From JBCBST01 sp039819115 (lineage in GTDB: Bacteria > Bacteroidota > Rhodothermia > Balneolales > Balneolaceae): 64,000 nucleotides of DNA. Every line of letters starts with the position of its first letter. The stretch's first letter is position 1. A program made the translations under genes and the position numbers. The notes beneath the pieces were generated by a model. That model was not told where the DNA came from. It ran no database searches and worked only from the letters and a program-made list of their open reading frames with translations. Below are positions 54,478 to 63,991 of the stretch, piece after piece. The DNA is taken from assembly GCA_039819115.1 (NCBI GenBank), contig JBCBST010000001.1, positions 24,864-88,863 on the forward strand, read 5' to 3'.

Positions 54478-56094
54478 TTACCGGGAACCAGTGACAGGAA
54501 GGTTAAATAATACATACACTTCACCCGATCGTTGTCCGTTGGGATCTCCACCGGAAGCGCCTATGATCAGGTCCTGGATTCCGTCTCCGTCAATATCTCC
54601 GGTTAGCACGCTGCTTCCGCAGAAATCGTAAGAATTTACTCCATTCAGTACAATTCCATTGTTCCCATCCAGGTCTGCGAGTTCGATTACTCCGGAACGG
54701 AAATAGTTATTCTGGTCACTACCGAAGACCACATAGGTTATTCCTACAAAACCGAATCCATTGCTATGGGTTAAATAACTCCCGATGATCAGGTCGTCAA
54801 TTTGGTCTCTGTTGACATCTCCCATTGCTATTCTGCTACCTGTTCTTTCTTCCGTATCGTCGATGCTGCCATTAACGACAAAGCCATCCCTGCCATCGAG
54901 ATCAGATAGTCTTACTTTATCATCGAAATCTTTCCGGTCTCTCCCGAATACCACATAGGTGGCTTCCGGACTACTCGCAAGCTTATAACCCGGAGCTCTA
55001 ATGACTACATCGTCCTTCTCGTCTCCGTTGATGTCGCCGGCTGTCACACTCTTGCCGCTATATTCATATGAGTTTACCCCGGTGAGCACAAAACCGGTAC
55101 TGCCATTCAGGTCATCGAGTTCTATTTCGGAGTCGAAATTCCCTTGGTTCTTTCCAAACACGACGTAGCTTGCCCCGGCCTCATCCTTTCTGTTGGCTCG
55201 TGCATACGGAGCTCCGATAATCACATCATCCGTTCCGTCTCCGTCGATATCTCCGGCAGAGACGGAATATCCGCTTTTGTCGTCTCTGTTTATCCCGTTG
55301 ATCACGAAGCCGGTGGCTCTATTAAGCTCATCAAGCTCGATTTTCGCATCGAAGTCATCCTGCTGGTTGTTTCCGAATACCACAAAGGTCTGCCCGGCCC
55401 TGTCCACTCTATTGGGATCCGCATAATGTGCCCCGATAATAACATCGTCTGCGCCGTCTCCGTTGATGTCGCCGGCTGCCACACTCCGTCCGCTCCGATC
55501 ATTTGAACGGGCACCCTTTATCACAAAGCCATTGTTTCCGTCCAGTGAGGAAAGCTCCACAACAGGGGGAATGGTATTGTTTCCAAATACCACGTAGGTA
55601 CCCCCGAAACTATCATAAGCATACTGAGACCCGATGATCACATCGTCTTTACCGTCTCCGTTGATATCGCCGGCTGCCACGCTCCGCCCGCTCCTGTTAC
55701 GGTTTTCGATGCCATGTATGGCAAAGCCATTGGTTCCGTCGAGCGAAGACAGCTCCAATTCGGAGGCAAAGCCTTCCGAGCTTCCAAAGACCACATAAAT
55801 AATTCCGGCATTCCGTATTCCTCCGGGATCTGCCAATCGGGCTCCGATAATCACATCTTCGATACCATCTCCGTTTACATCGCCTACAGCTGTACTTGTA
55901 CCCGTTCTGTCAAAATCAGCCACGCCATTAAATACGACGCCCTGAGGGCTTCCGGTGAGTAAAGAGCTGATATCAATATCAGCCTGAGCCAGGACCTCTG
56001 CAGGACGAGACAGCGTCAACAATAAGGGCACCAGTATCGAACAACGTCGAAGAAAGTGCCCCGGTCTTATGTTATTGTTGTTTATGCTTATCAT
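54478..56094 (-). CDS. FG-GAP repeat (integrin-alpha-like beta-propeller) exported protein
   Basis: About 538 residues from the start chosen at 56094. A hydrophobic signal segment (CSILVPLLLTLSRPAEVLAQ) is followed by seven FG-GAP repeats of about 60-65 residues, each with a calcium-loop such as GDVNGDGIEDVIIGA, GDINGDGKDDVIIGS or GDIDGDGTDDVIIGA and a following YVVFG strand. It is probably a surface or periplasmic propeller for binding or adhesion. There is no T9SS sorting domain at its end. The same frame continues open upstream to 56319, adding 75 residues without a signal peptide and leaving a 16-base gap to the metalloprotease gene, so the start is uncertain. It lies downstream of that gene and is probably cotranscribed. 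Confidence 0.82.
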   Translation of the reverse strand: MISINNNNIRPGHFLRRCSILVPLLLTLSRPAEVLAQADIDISSLLTGSPQGVVFNGVADFDRTGTSTAVGDVNGDGIEDVIIGARLADPGGIRNAGIIYVVFGSSEGFASELELSSLDGTNGFAIHGIENRNRSGRSVAAGDINGDGKDDVIIGSQYAYDSFGGTYVVFGNNTIPPVVELSSLDGNNGFVIKGARSNDRSGRSVAAGDINGDGADDVIIGAHYADPNRVDRAGQTFVVFGNNQQDDFDAKIELDELNRATGFVINGINRDDKSGYSVSAGDIDGDGTDDVIIGAPYARANRKDEAGASYVVFGKNQGNFDSEIELDDLNGSTGFVLTGVNSYEYSGKSVTAGDINGDEKDDVVIRAPGYKLASSPEATYVVFGRDRKDFDDKVRLSDLDGRDGFVVNGSIDDTEERTGSRIAMGDVNRDQIDDLIIGSYLTHSNGFGFVGITYVVFGSDQNNYFRSGVIELADLDGNNGIVLNGVNSYDFCGSSVLTGDIDGDGIQDLIIGASGGDPNGQRSGEVYVLFNLPVTGSR

Positions 56095-56335
56095 AAACCA
56101 ATTCCCGGCAATCTTTTTAACCACGCTCCAGATGAGGATGCCTTCCTTTTTTATGCCTTCTATCCAGCAGGCTTCCACCCCCGCCACCCTGCAAAGCCAC
56201 TGGTATAAAGAGCGTGTTTTGCGGCATGCTATCGGCATGGTTTCTCCCGGCAAAAACAGGGGTTTTGGTTTATTTATAAAGGTTTTTAGATCGTGTTCTG
56301 TTTTACTTGTACGTTTCATAATGCACGGTTTTTAA

Positions 56336-59300
56336 TTACTTGATGAGGGTCATTGCACGTGTCAGGATCTTACTGCCTACCTGAAGGCGGTACACGTATA
56401 CTCCGCTAGACAATCCTCCTGATGATTGACGGGAGTCAAAGGAAACCGAATACCACCCGGCTGTTTTTCTTCCATCCACGGGAGTAGCTATTTTGCGACC
56501 CAGTATGTCGAACACTTCCAGCTTCACCACCTCATTCCGGGGTACACCAAAACGAATGATCGTGGAGGGGTTGAAGGGGTTTGGGTAATTTTGCCTGAGG
56601 CTGACCGTGGTTGGAAGGGAAGCATCTTCAGTATTCAGGGACACAGATGTTTCCAGGGTGAGGGTGAAGCGCTCGTAGGACTCCGCTTTTTCCTTTGTTA
56701 CCGAAACCGGTACCCACAACGTATTCCGTGTTGTTATCTCCTGTTTTGTGTGCTCTGTCCGGAAGGTAAAGGTATACTGATCTTCGGTTTTCAGGTCCAC
56801 TACGGCTCCTGTTTCAAAGTCATGGAGGGTTATTGTCCATGCTTCCGGGATGTTGTGCAGCCCGGACCAGGTGAAGGTTACCTCGCCGGATTCTTTTACC
56901 CATGCTCCTTCTGCCACAGTGTACGCCGAGAAGTGCAGCGGGATTTCCATTGCTTTCCCCAAGGCCACGGGAAGATGATTGATATCGTAGAGTGCGCTAT
57001 CGATTCGCGTGGCCAGCTTGATGTAAGGCATAACATCAAGCGGAAGAAAGGTATAGGCATCCTTTTTATCTTTGCCTGTCGAGGCTTCTTCCCCGAAGGT
57101 AAACCAGGTTGTACTGTTCCGTACCTGCTGCCCGGTCTGGCAGCTACTGGTATCAGGGCATGGCATCTCAGCATGTATAGAAAAAGCCGGTATAGCTGCA
57201 ACAGCTTTGTCAGGTGGGGGTGGTACTGTGCTTTCTTCCTCGTTTATAATAAGTAACGGTGCTTCCGAAAATAGATTTTGCACCCAAAAGCCAGTGTGAG
57301 GGGGGATAAGACCATCGGTCAAACTTCCACTATTACCATTCCAGGTTTTATAGCCCGGAAGGGAAGGATCGTACACATACACGACGTCGGTCAGCTCTTC
57401 CTTCTCCATAGAATCCCAGTAAACGGGAACATCAAAAGGATTTCCAACCAGGGTAAATGCATCATTCCCGGAGGAACCGGTATTGAGCTCGGGTACGACA
57501 TCTCCGCGGTTTGCGATACCGGCAAAGGACAGTTCTTTAGGAAATCCATCATCGGTTCCATCGTTATTGTTGTCGCCATACACATAGATGGCAAATCCCC
57601 GGCCGCCGGTCATAGGATTGGCAAGATCGGTTACCGCTTCAAACGCATTGGTCTCTGTATCAAATACAAATACGTTTGATACGTCAGCATCCGGACCATC
57701 GGATCCGGGCATGCCTTGAGTCCATAGTTGTCCCAGCATGTCGGCATAGGTATTGTTGTTGGTGGGAGGAGATAAAAGCCGCCAACCCTGGTTGCTGCCG
57801 TCATCGAGGACAACATTATACTGGGCGAAATCGGATGGAAGGGGTAGCTCTCCGTTCATGGTTAGTGTAACCGGGATGCGAACCTCGGTGTTGTTGGCAT
57901 CATTGGTATGCATCACCAGCTCGGACTGATATACCTCTCCCGGCCCCAGGCCCTCACCGGAAAACGTAAGTACAATCTCCTCGCTCTGCCCGGGGTTCAG
58001 ACTGCCCGAAAAAGAACCCGGATCCAGGGTTAGCCAGGAATAAGGCCCTTCAAGGCGGCGTACCTGCAGATGATCGATATCCATATAAATTCCGGGCTGG
58101 GATACGTCGAACGACAGCCTGTCGGGCACAAATGCTCCGGGTGCATACCTGGTTTCGGCAATCAGTTCATCGTCGATGTAATACTGCAGGCGTTGAGTGT
58201 CGGTATTATAGACTACCCGTATGGTATGGTATTCTTCGGGCGTTATCGTTGCGTCTGTGGGCAGGTAACCTCCTTCATCCTCGTCCAATACCAGTCCCCA
58301 TGCAGACACTTCTCCACCCTTTATTTGCATACCGGCTGATGTTTCCTGGTTGTTCCTGGTATCCGTAAAAAAGAAGGCGTACTGCTCTTCTTGTGTATTT
58401 GGGCCGGTGTCCGATACATAAAGCTCGAAAGAGACGTCATAGTTGCCAAGAGGCAGAACACCGAAATAAGGGCTTTCGACGGTATTTTCTCCTTCATCAT
58501 CCACGCTTATTCTCAGATGCTGGGTTCCATCGGTTGGGTTTTCATCCGATATCCCGAGATGGTCTGCGTTTCTGGTCTTCCAACCGTATATAGCCGGATG
58601 TTCTCCGGTCACGAACCGCTCTCTCTCAAATGAAGTGCTATACAATAGTTCCCCGGTCTCAGCGCCGAAACCGGTAAATGCTGCGTCTGATGTGTGGGGA
58701 GATAACAAAGAGTATTTAGCAGATGTTACCCCTCTGTCTTTACGGCTGGGCATGCCATCCGGCGACCCGGCAAAATCAAAATCCAGGCTCCACCTTAGCC
58801 TGGATCCCTCTTCCGGGGTAGCCGTATTGGATAGGGTAACGGGAACGGTGGTTTCTTCGCCGGGATCCATCTGTACGGTAATGGAAGGGGTAGAAACCTC
58901 AAAAACAGGGGGATTGATGGTTGTGGGATAGTAGGAAGCTACGGCTCCTTTAACCTGGCGTATGGTTAGGGCACTGTTTTCAGGCAACAGGATATCGTCG
59001 GAACCCGTTGGGGTAGAATCCCAATATACATCAGGGCCGGTAAAGACTGGTGCAGTTGGAAAACCATAAGCCATAACCGATACAAAATCTGGTAACTGTT
59101 TTCCTACCGAATAGTGAAAAAGTGCACCTGTGGCATTGGCAGGACCCTGATTTTGGGTACGGGAATGACTATTGCCCATGGTATGGCCCATTTCATGAGC
59201 TAGCACATAAACATGGGTGCTAACCCACTCAACATCAAGTGCTGAATAACTAATGCTCCGGCGCCCTCTCGGGTTTCCCAGCCGATTTGCAAACCCGGCG

Positions 59301-60244
59301 GATGTATTACTTTCTTCAAAGAGATCGATGTAAGCAATATGATCGGCCCCGTACTGTGTCCTGAGCTTATCCACTGCTTCAAAACCATTGATCGACTCTT
59401 TAACGCTATTCCACTTATCTGCCACCCGAACAGCCTGTTGCTCCCGGGTAAGTTCTGCTTTGTGCACATGTACAAGACGTAAGTCAATGTTGATATGACT
59501 GTTATCAAATGTCATTTGTGCCATATTCACTTCCTGGGCAAAAAAGGCCTTCACGCTAGGGTAGTATCCGCTGGTAGAATTGGTGTTTTCCATCTCGTCG
59601 GCTACCCAGTTTTCTGCTCGTTCCGTGGTCACAATCATAAGATCGATCGTAACGGTATCTTCTAACGAAGAAAAAACGGGAGAAAAACCAACATCATCTA
59701 CATAATGACCCTGTTTACTCTTTTCATCGTGTGGGTGTTTACTATCATGCGGTTCCAGCTCATCAATGCCACAGAAGGCACCGGTATGGGCAGGTGCTTT
59801 AGCGACATAACCAAACCCCGAATGTGGGTCAGGAGAAAAGGTTAATGCATTCCTGCCAGCAGGATGGTATAAGCCGTTAATTCCGGATTCCGACCAGGTG
59901 AAAGCGAACAGGTCACCTCCACCGGTGCTACCCCTGCTCTGTGCAATATAGGATCGGGTACCTGGCTGGTAGCCGGTAACGCGTGTAATACGTAAAGACC
60001 TTCGATCACCGGGCGCAATTTCCACCTCTATGACAGTCCCTTTCCTGATCAGGTTGTCTTCAAATGGTTCGTTGTTCAACTCAAAGAAGAACGGGGCTTC
60101 CGCTTTAATATGCTCAACACGTATTTTGGTAAGCACATGATTGGGCAGGCCACGATTTAATTCAAACATTCCCGGTTGCTGCGCTATGGCAGAGGAAAAC
60201 AAAAACCCGGAAATGACAGCCAATAGTATACATTTAGGTTTCAT
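56336..60244 (-). CDS. Giant secreted metalloprotease with T9SS sorting domain
   Basis: 1302 residues. The signal peptide is MKPKCILLAVISGFLFSSAIA, followed by a prodomain (about 22-190). The metzincin/reprolysin-like catalytic domain (about 195-430) has H350, E351, H354, H360 in AHEMGHTMGNSH and a possible Met-turn VSVMAYG. A BACON-like beta domain follows, then a LamG-like jelly roll (LYSTSFERERFVTG to YMDIDHLQVRR), a further Ig-like domain and extra beta domains. A type IX C-terminal domain starts NYPNPFNPSTIIRFGVPR and ends VYRLQVGSKILTRAMTLIK. It should cross the outer membrane by T9SS and be attached or released at the surface. It is likely cotranscribed with the FG-GAP gene. Confidence 0.9.
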   Translation of the reverse strand: MKPKCILLAVISGFLFSSAIAQQPGMFELNRGLPNHVLTKIRVEHIKAEAPFFFELNNEPFEDNLIRKGTVIEVEIAPGDRRSLRITRVTGYQPGTRSYIAQSRGSTGGGDLFAFTWSESGINGLYHPAGRNALTFSPDPHSGFGYVAKAPAHTGAFCGIDELEPHDSKHPHDEKSKQGHYVDDVGFSPVFSSLEDTVTIDLMIVTTERAENWVADEMENTNSTSGYYPSVKAFFAQEVNMAQMTFDNSHINIDLRLVHVHKAELTREQQAVRVADKWNSVKESINGFEAVDKLRTQYGADHIAYIDLFEESNTSAGFANRLGNPRGRRSISYSALDVEWVSTHVYVLAHEMGHTMGNSHSRTQNQGPANATGALFHYSVGKQLPDFVSVMAYGFPTAPVFTGPDVYWDSTPTGSDDILLPENSALTIRQVKGAVASYYPTTINPPVFEVSTPSITVQMDPGEETTVPVTLSNTATPEEGSRLRWSLDFDFAGSPDGMPSRKDRGVTSAKYSLLSPHTSDAAFTGFGAETGELLYSTSFERERFVTGEHPAIYGWKTRNADHLGISDENPTDGTQHLRISVDDEGENTVESPYFGVLPLGNYDVSFELYVSDTGPNTQEEQYAFFFTDTRNNQETSAGMQIKGGEVSAWGLVLDEDEGGYLPTDATITPEEYHTIRVVYNTDTQRLQYYIDDELIAETRYAPGAFVPDRLSFDVSQPGIYMDIDHLQVRRLEGPYSWLTLDPGSFSGSLNPGQSEEIVLTFSGEGLGPGEVYQSELVMHTNDANNTEVRIPVTLTMNGELPLPSDFAQYNVVLDDGSNQGWRLLSPPTNNNTYADMLGQLWTQGMPGSDGPDADVSNVFVFDTETNAFEAVTDLANPMTGGRGFAIYVYGDNNNDGTDDGFPKELSFAGIANRGDVVPELNTGSSGNDAFTLVGNPFDVPVYWDSMEKEELTDVVYVYDPSLPGYKTWNGNSGSLTDGLIPPHTGFWVQNLFSEAPLLIINEEESTVPPPPDKAVAAIPAFSIHAEMPCPDTSSCQTGQQVRNSTTWFTFGEEASTGKDKKDAYTFLPLDVMPYIKLATRIDSALYDINHLPVALGKAMEIPLHFSAYTVAEGAWVKESGEVTFTWSGLHNIPEAWTITLHDFETGAVVDLKTEDQYTFTFRTEHTKQEITTRNTLWVPVSVTKEKAESYERFTLTLETSVSLNTEDASLPTTVSLRQNYPNPFNPSTIIRFGVPRNEVVKLEVFDILGRKIATPVDGRKTAGWYSVSFDSRQSSGGLSSGVYVYRLQVGSKILTRAMTLIK

Positions 60245-60617
60245 AATGCATTAATTCGTTACGGTTTAAGAATTCCGATTTTTGATTTATCACATCAAAA
60301 ATCTTTTAAAACCGAAAGTTGAATCAGCTACACTGAGACCCTTTACGAATAGATGCTTCCTGATATACTAACCTATCTGATCGCTTCCCCCGTTAACTGA
60401 ATTTGTATACATCTATGTATGACGATCAATGCTATAAGTAATCAAAAGTACATTTGTGACAAAAAAAAATGAAACGGTGGATGGCGGATATAGTAATAAT
60501 TCTGTCAGGTATGGAAATAACAAGCAGTTCTAGGTTGTGATCTTATTTGGTTTGTCTTTTGATAAGATCCTGTCCGCCAGCTGCCTGTATTGGCTCTAGA
60601 GTAATCATTCTCTCTTC

Positions 60618-60658
60618 GTCATCTTGAACCTGTCTGCCGACAGGCAGGCAGGATGACA
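60618..60658. repeat. Nested hairpin GTCATC...GGATGAC with CCTGTCTG core
   Basis: The outer GTCATC/GATGAC arms surround CCTGTCTGCC/GACAGGCAGG. It is related to the GTCATCCTGA and CCTGCCTG elements of island 1, with the two elements fused here. Confidence 0.7.
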
Positions 60659-60676
60659 GTTTTTATAGAATTCATA

Positions 60677-60726
60677 TCTGGCGCAAGCTGCCTGTGCTGA
60701 ATTTATTTCAGTATCCTTGTGCCAGA
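60677..60726. repeat. Module A (medium form)
   Basis: Outer arms TCTGGCGCAAGC (60677-60688) and CTTGTGCCAGA (60716-60726) with the middle TGCTGAA/TTTCAGTA arms. It lacks the inner GCCTGCCGGCAGGC core of the copy at 53755-53824. Confidence 0.8.
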
Positions 60727-60756
60727 TGTATTAGCCAGAAATCGCGATATGAAAAA

Positions 60757-60778
60757 AGCACAAGCGGACGCTTGCGCT
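60757..60778. repeat. Module B hairpin, copy 1
   Basis: AGCACAAGCG and CGCTTGCGCT arms around GA, preceded by a run of A. It is identical to 63845-63866 and in both places lies just after a module A. Confidence 0.85.
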
Positions 60779-60828
60779 AGGTTTAGGGGTTGTTCGGAAG
60801 AGGATATCCCCTTATTCCAACGGCTGCA

Positions 60829-61308
60829 TTACTTCAGCATGATGCGGTTATGCCTTCGGAAGTACTCCAGGCTTTCAAAGGCAGACTGTTCATTATTAGG
60901 TAGTCTATCCCTGTTCGATGGATTCATAAACTGTGCCTTCTTCACTTCGGCAGGGTCATTTAGGCTGAGTTCACCGCTCCAGCTATTCGAATAAAACTCA
61001 ACCGTGAAGTATTGCACGGTATCCTTATTGGGGTACTCAACAGTTTCAGTCACCGGGTTCGTGCTAATTCCAATCACTTCTACATCAAGCAAGGTTAACC
61101 CGGTTTCTTCTTTTACTTCCCGTTTAATACAGGCTTCAATGGTTTCATCCTCTTCAAATGAACCAGCCGGGATGCCTAACTGTCCGGTATCCGTTCGAAC
61201 AATAAACAGGATATCCCCTTCCTGGTTTTCAATAATGATCCGGGCCCCGGGATGAATCAGTTTGTCAGCACCCAGCGTTGACCGGAGCCGTGCGATGTAT
61301 GCATTCAT
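60829..61308 (-). CDS. Nudix hydrolase
   Basis: 159 residues. The full Nudix box GX5EX7REUXEEXGU is present: G-SFEED-E-TIEACIK-REVKEETGL. It cleaves nucleoside diphosphates linked to other groups. The sequence PNKDTVQYFTVEFYSN and the end YFRRHNRIMLK give no specificity clue. It is leftward, followed closely by repeat island 2, and 70 bases downstream of the P-loop kinase gene. Confidence 0.92.
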   Translation of the reverse strand: MNAYIARLRSTLGADKLIHPGARIIIENQEGDILFIVRTDTGQLGIPAGSFEEDETIEACIKREVKEETGLTLLDVEVIGISTNPVTETVEYPNKDTVQYFTVEFYSNSWSGELSLNDPAEVKKAQFMNPSNRDRLPNNEQSAFESLEYFRRHNRIMLK

Positions 61309-61378
61309 AAGGTCCTCGCAATCATAATCCGGTTAAAAAAGGGGTATCTGAATAGGTACTGAGCATTGAAGGATGGAT

Positions 61379-61939
61379 TTATAACCTGAACTGCGTTTTG
61401 ATCATCGCAGCTACTTCAGCCGCTGTTTTATCCGCATTATTGATCCGGTAGATGAACCGGTCATCAAATTCGTCTTCGGCTGAGTTCATGCGGTAATGCT
61501 GTTCAAAGTATAGCAGGGATTCTTTCGATTGTTCCAAATTCCGTTTACTTGGCTTTTGCTCCAGCCGTTCTTCCTGTACGTTTCGTTTTAACCGGACATC
61601 CAGAGGGGCTTGTAGCTCCACCAGGCAGATATCAGCTTGTTGCTGTTTGAAGATGTCGATCGTATCGTTGATGAATTGTTCATCCTCCTCACAATCATAA
61701 TCCCAGACCATGGTAAAAATCAGCCCTTCGGACGTACTCTTTGCAACCTCTTTAAAGATTTCAAACCGGATGAGGTTGTTCAGGTATTCGAAAGAGGGAG
61801 TCCCAAAATCAAAAAAAGCCTGTACCAACTCAATCGACATATGATTATGAAAGAGGGTTAATCCCGTGATCTTTGCCAGTTCACGTCCAACGGTCATTTT
61901 TCCAACAGCCGGTGGTCCGGTTATGATTACAAGTTTCAC
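61379..61939 (-). CDS. Small P-loop kinase (shikimate-kinase-like AAA fold)
   Basis: 186 residues beginning MKLVIITGPPAVGKMTVGRE, a Walker A at residues 8-15. Acidic residues occur in TMVWDYDCEEDEQFINDTI, then an Arg-rich lid RLKRNVQEERLEQKPSKRN and HYRMNSAEDEFDDRFIYRIN. The layout is that of small nucleotide or metabolite kinases often annotated as shikimate-kinase-like. Substrate is unknown. It could be cotranscribed with the Nudix gene downstream. Confidence 0.8.
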   Translation of the reverse strand: MKLVIITGPPAVGKMTVGRELAKITGLTLFHNHMSIELVQAFFDFGTPSFEYLNNLIRFEIFKEVAKSTSEGLIFTMVWDYDCEEDEQFINDTIDIFKQQQADICLVELQAPLDVRLKRNVQEERLEQKPSKRNLEQSKESLLYFEQHYRMNSAEDEFDDRFIYRINNADKTAAEVAAMIKTQFRL

Positions 61940-62241
61940 TTCATCCTCAGTTCGTTGGTTCCATGTATACTAAGCTAAGCTATGCTATTCAACCGCTGAA
62001 TATGATTAAAATCTGCCATTTGAGAAATGCCCTTCTTTATGTAGACATACCTGAGCAACGGTTTACTCAGACGCAGGCAAAAGAATGGATTCCTGATTAA
62101 GAAGTCCCACTTCAGGGGATACACGATGTACACGAACAATAAGCATACGTAAAGACACGCGAATGTGTTGGCGGGATGGTATATTCGAACCAGCTACCGA
62201 GTACCTACCAGATTCTAAACAGTCATTCAGAGGAACATATC
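61940..62241. other. Divergent intergenic region
   Basis: About 300 bases between divergent genes; promoters for both must lie here. It contains a 32-codon rightward frame (62002-62100, starting MIKICHLRNALLYVDIPE) with no recognisable family. I see no repeats of the neighbouring islands. Confidence 0.4.
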
Positions 62242-63777
62242 ATGAAATCCTCCCCTTATTTTTGGTCCCTTCTCATTGCCAGCCTGTTTGTAATGCAGTG
62301 CACCTCCGATAGTGCCGATGTTCCCGAGCTTGGCGAAGTGCTGATTAGTGATGAGGTTCAGATGAACCCATCCGGATATGCCCCATTAACTGCCGTGATT
62401 TCCATTGAGACGAATATACCCACTCAACTAGTGCTTACGGTGTATGCTAAAACCGGGGAGATCGATTTCATACAACCCTTCGGAGAAATTGCGACCCAGC
62501 ATGAACTGCCTGTGTTGGGGTTATTTGCCGAATACAACAACCAGGTGCAGGTGGCCTTCTTCACCTCAGAGGGAGAACGCATCGGAGATAAAGAGTACCT
62601 CATAACCACACAACGCCTCAGCCCGGATCTTCCCGCCATTCAGATTAATGAAGTCCGGGCCGATGAAATGGCTCCCGGATGGACGCTGGTCAGCTATTTC
62701 GGGCACGATAGCCAGGAGACACCCCAGCGCGCGTTCATGTTTGACGAATCCGGAGACATCCGCTGGTACCTCGACTTTAGCTCTCATCCTGCGCTCAACG
62801 GGTTGTTTTATGATAACGGGATTGAACGCCTTCAAAATGGAAACCTGTATTTCGGGGATCGGACTACCCGAAAAATCTATGAGATTAACATGCTGGGCGA
62901 GGTGCTGAATACCTGGGATATGCCGGGATATGTATTTCATCACGAAGTGACGGAAAAACCGGATGGTAACTTCATCGCTTTGGTTTCCGAACTGGGAGCA
63001 CCTACGGTAGAAGACATCGTTATTGAAATCGACCGTCAGGCCAATCGCATTGTCCAGACCTGGGATTTAAAAGAGTCGCTTCAGCAAGACAGAACCACGC
63101 TCACTTCGGATACCAGAGACTGGATACACGTGAACGCCGTGGAATACTCCGAACAGGACGATTGTATCATTCTTTCCGGGAGAACACAGGGCGTGATTAA
63201 GCTAACCCGCGATAACCAGGTGGTATGGATTTTAGGCAGTCACCGTGGATGGCGACAATCGGGGAGGGGAGAAGAGTTAGGGCCCTATTTACTTCAGCCT
63301 CTGGATGCTCAGGGGATGGAGATTGATGACGACCGGGTTAAAAACGGAGACGATCCGCACCCCGACTTTGAATGGAACTGGTATCAGCATGCTCCCCAGA
63401 TTATGCCCGACGGAAACCTGATCCTGTTCGATAATGGGGATAACCGGCATTTTTCCGGTTCCGGGCAATACAGCCGGGCCGTGGAGTACGCCATCGATGA
63501 AGAAAACAACACCGTGCAGCAAGTGTGGAGCTATGGGAAAGAACGAGGTCTTGGGACGTACTCCCGCATTGTTTCTGATGTGGATTACGATCCGGTTAGC
63601 AATCACGTATTCTTTTCACCTGGTGCCATCCAGGAGCCGTTTTTATCGGGAAAAGTGGTGGAAGTAGATTACACGACCATGGAAGTGGTATTTGAAGCCA
63701 CCATTCGTCCACCCAGAGCCGGTTTTGGCATCATCACCCTTCACCGCACCGAGCGCATGCCGATCTACGCACCGTAG
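62242..63777 (+). CDS. Arylsulfotransferase (ASST)-family lipoprotein
   Basis: 511 residues. The lipobox SLFVMQC gives lipidated Cys20. An N-terminal Ig-like domain (about 30-120) precedes a six-bladed propeller of the ASST family. Family motifs are present: FHHEVTEKPDGNF (H233/H234), DWIHVNAVEYS (H296), IILSGRTQG (R314) and WYQHAPQIMPDGN (H383). The H296-R314 spacing matches that of the catalytic His and Arg of the E. coli enzyme as I recall it, and H383 is the probable sulfo-carrying His. The start is set at 62242 by the lipoprotein signal and AGAGGAA upstream. It could transfer sulfate between phenols, but many marine relatives are uncharacterised. Confidence 0.85.
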   Translation: MKSSPYFWSLLIASLFVMQCTSDSADVPELGEVLISDEVQMNPSGYAPLTAVISIETNIPTQLVLTVYAKTGEIDFIQPFGEIATQHELPVLGLFAEYNNQVQVAFFTSEGERIGDKEYLITTQRLSPDLPAIQINEVRADEMAPGWTLVSYFGHDSQETPQRAFMFDESGDIRWYLDFSSHPALNGLFYDNGIERLQNGNLYFGDRTTRKIYEINMLGEVLNTWDMPGYVFHHEVTEKPDGNFIALVSELGAPTVEDIVIEIDRQANRIVQTWDLKESLQQDRTTLTSDTRDWIHVNAVEYSEQDDCIILSGRTQGVIKLTRDNQVVWILGSHRGWRQSGRGEELGPYLLQPLDAQGMEIDDDRVKNGDDPHPDFEWNWYQHAPQIMPDGNLILFDNGDNRHFSGSGQYSRAVEYAIDEENNTVQQVWSYGKERGLGTYSRIVSDVDYDPVSNHVFFSPGAIQEPFLSGKVVEVDYTTMEVVFEATIRPPRAGFGIITLHRTERMPIYAP

Positions 63778-63783
63778 TGTCCC

Positions 63784-63817
63784 ACATCTGGCGCAAGCGT
63801 CCGCTTGTGCCAGATGT
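63784..63817. repeat. Module A (compact form), near-perfect palindrome
   Basis: 34 bases with 16-base arms around TC and a single mismatch (G against A). It is the outer arms of the 53755 and 60677 copies joined directly, so the longer forms look like this element with insertions, or this one like a deletion of them. Confidence 0.85.
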
Positions 63818-63844
63818 ACTAGCTCGTATGTTTGATTTGAAAAA

Positions 63845-63866
63845 AGCACAAGCGGACGCTTGCGCT
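63845..63866. repeat. Module B hairpin, copy 2
   Basis: Identical to 60757-60778, including the A-run before it, and followed by AGTTTTT. The A-run and T-run flanks make it resemble an intrinsic terminator in both directions. Confidence 0.85.
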
Positions 63867-63893
63867 AGTTTTTGAGGGGTTCCTTCCCCCTCG

Positions 63894-63914
63894 TACCGTA
63901 GCTCTGCTACGGTA
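63894..63914. repeat. Covarying hairpin, copy 2
   Basis: TACCGTAGC (63894-63902) and GCTACGGTA (63906-63914) around TCT. The counterpart at 54366-54386 has TTACGTAGC and GCTACGTAA around ACA: two base pairs differ and both remain paired. Confidence 0.75.
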
Positions 63915-63955
63915 CGCTTGCCGCGTAGCCCATCTCTTCGTCATTCCGGACCAGT

Positions 63956-63991
63956 CCGCCTTGCCCGCCTGCCGTAGGCATGGCCGGCGGA
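63956..63991. repeat. Module C, exact copy 2
   Basis: 36 bases identical to 54134-54169 and preceded by the same CATTCCGGACCAGT string as the diverged copy at 54414-54450. Confidence 0.85.

Larger units (their letters stand above)
60245..60828. repeat. Promoter region of the metalloprotease gene plus repeat island 2
   Basis: About 580 non-coding bases. The left 330 are AT-rich and must hold the promoter of the metalloprotease gene. They include an inverted repeat GATCTTAT/ATAAGATC (60539-60546 and 60562-60569). The right part (about 60590-60785) is repeat island 2 with modules A, B and a nested GTCATC-type hairpin. It ends 43 bases from the Nudix stop codon. Confidence 0.65.

Noticed and set aside
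62160..62215. Possible tRNA fragment around a TTCGAACC string
   Set aside because: No acceptor, anticodon or D-arm pairing can be built around it.
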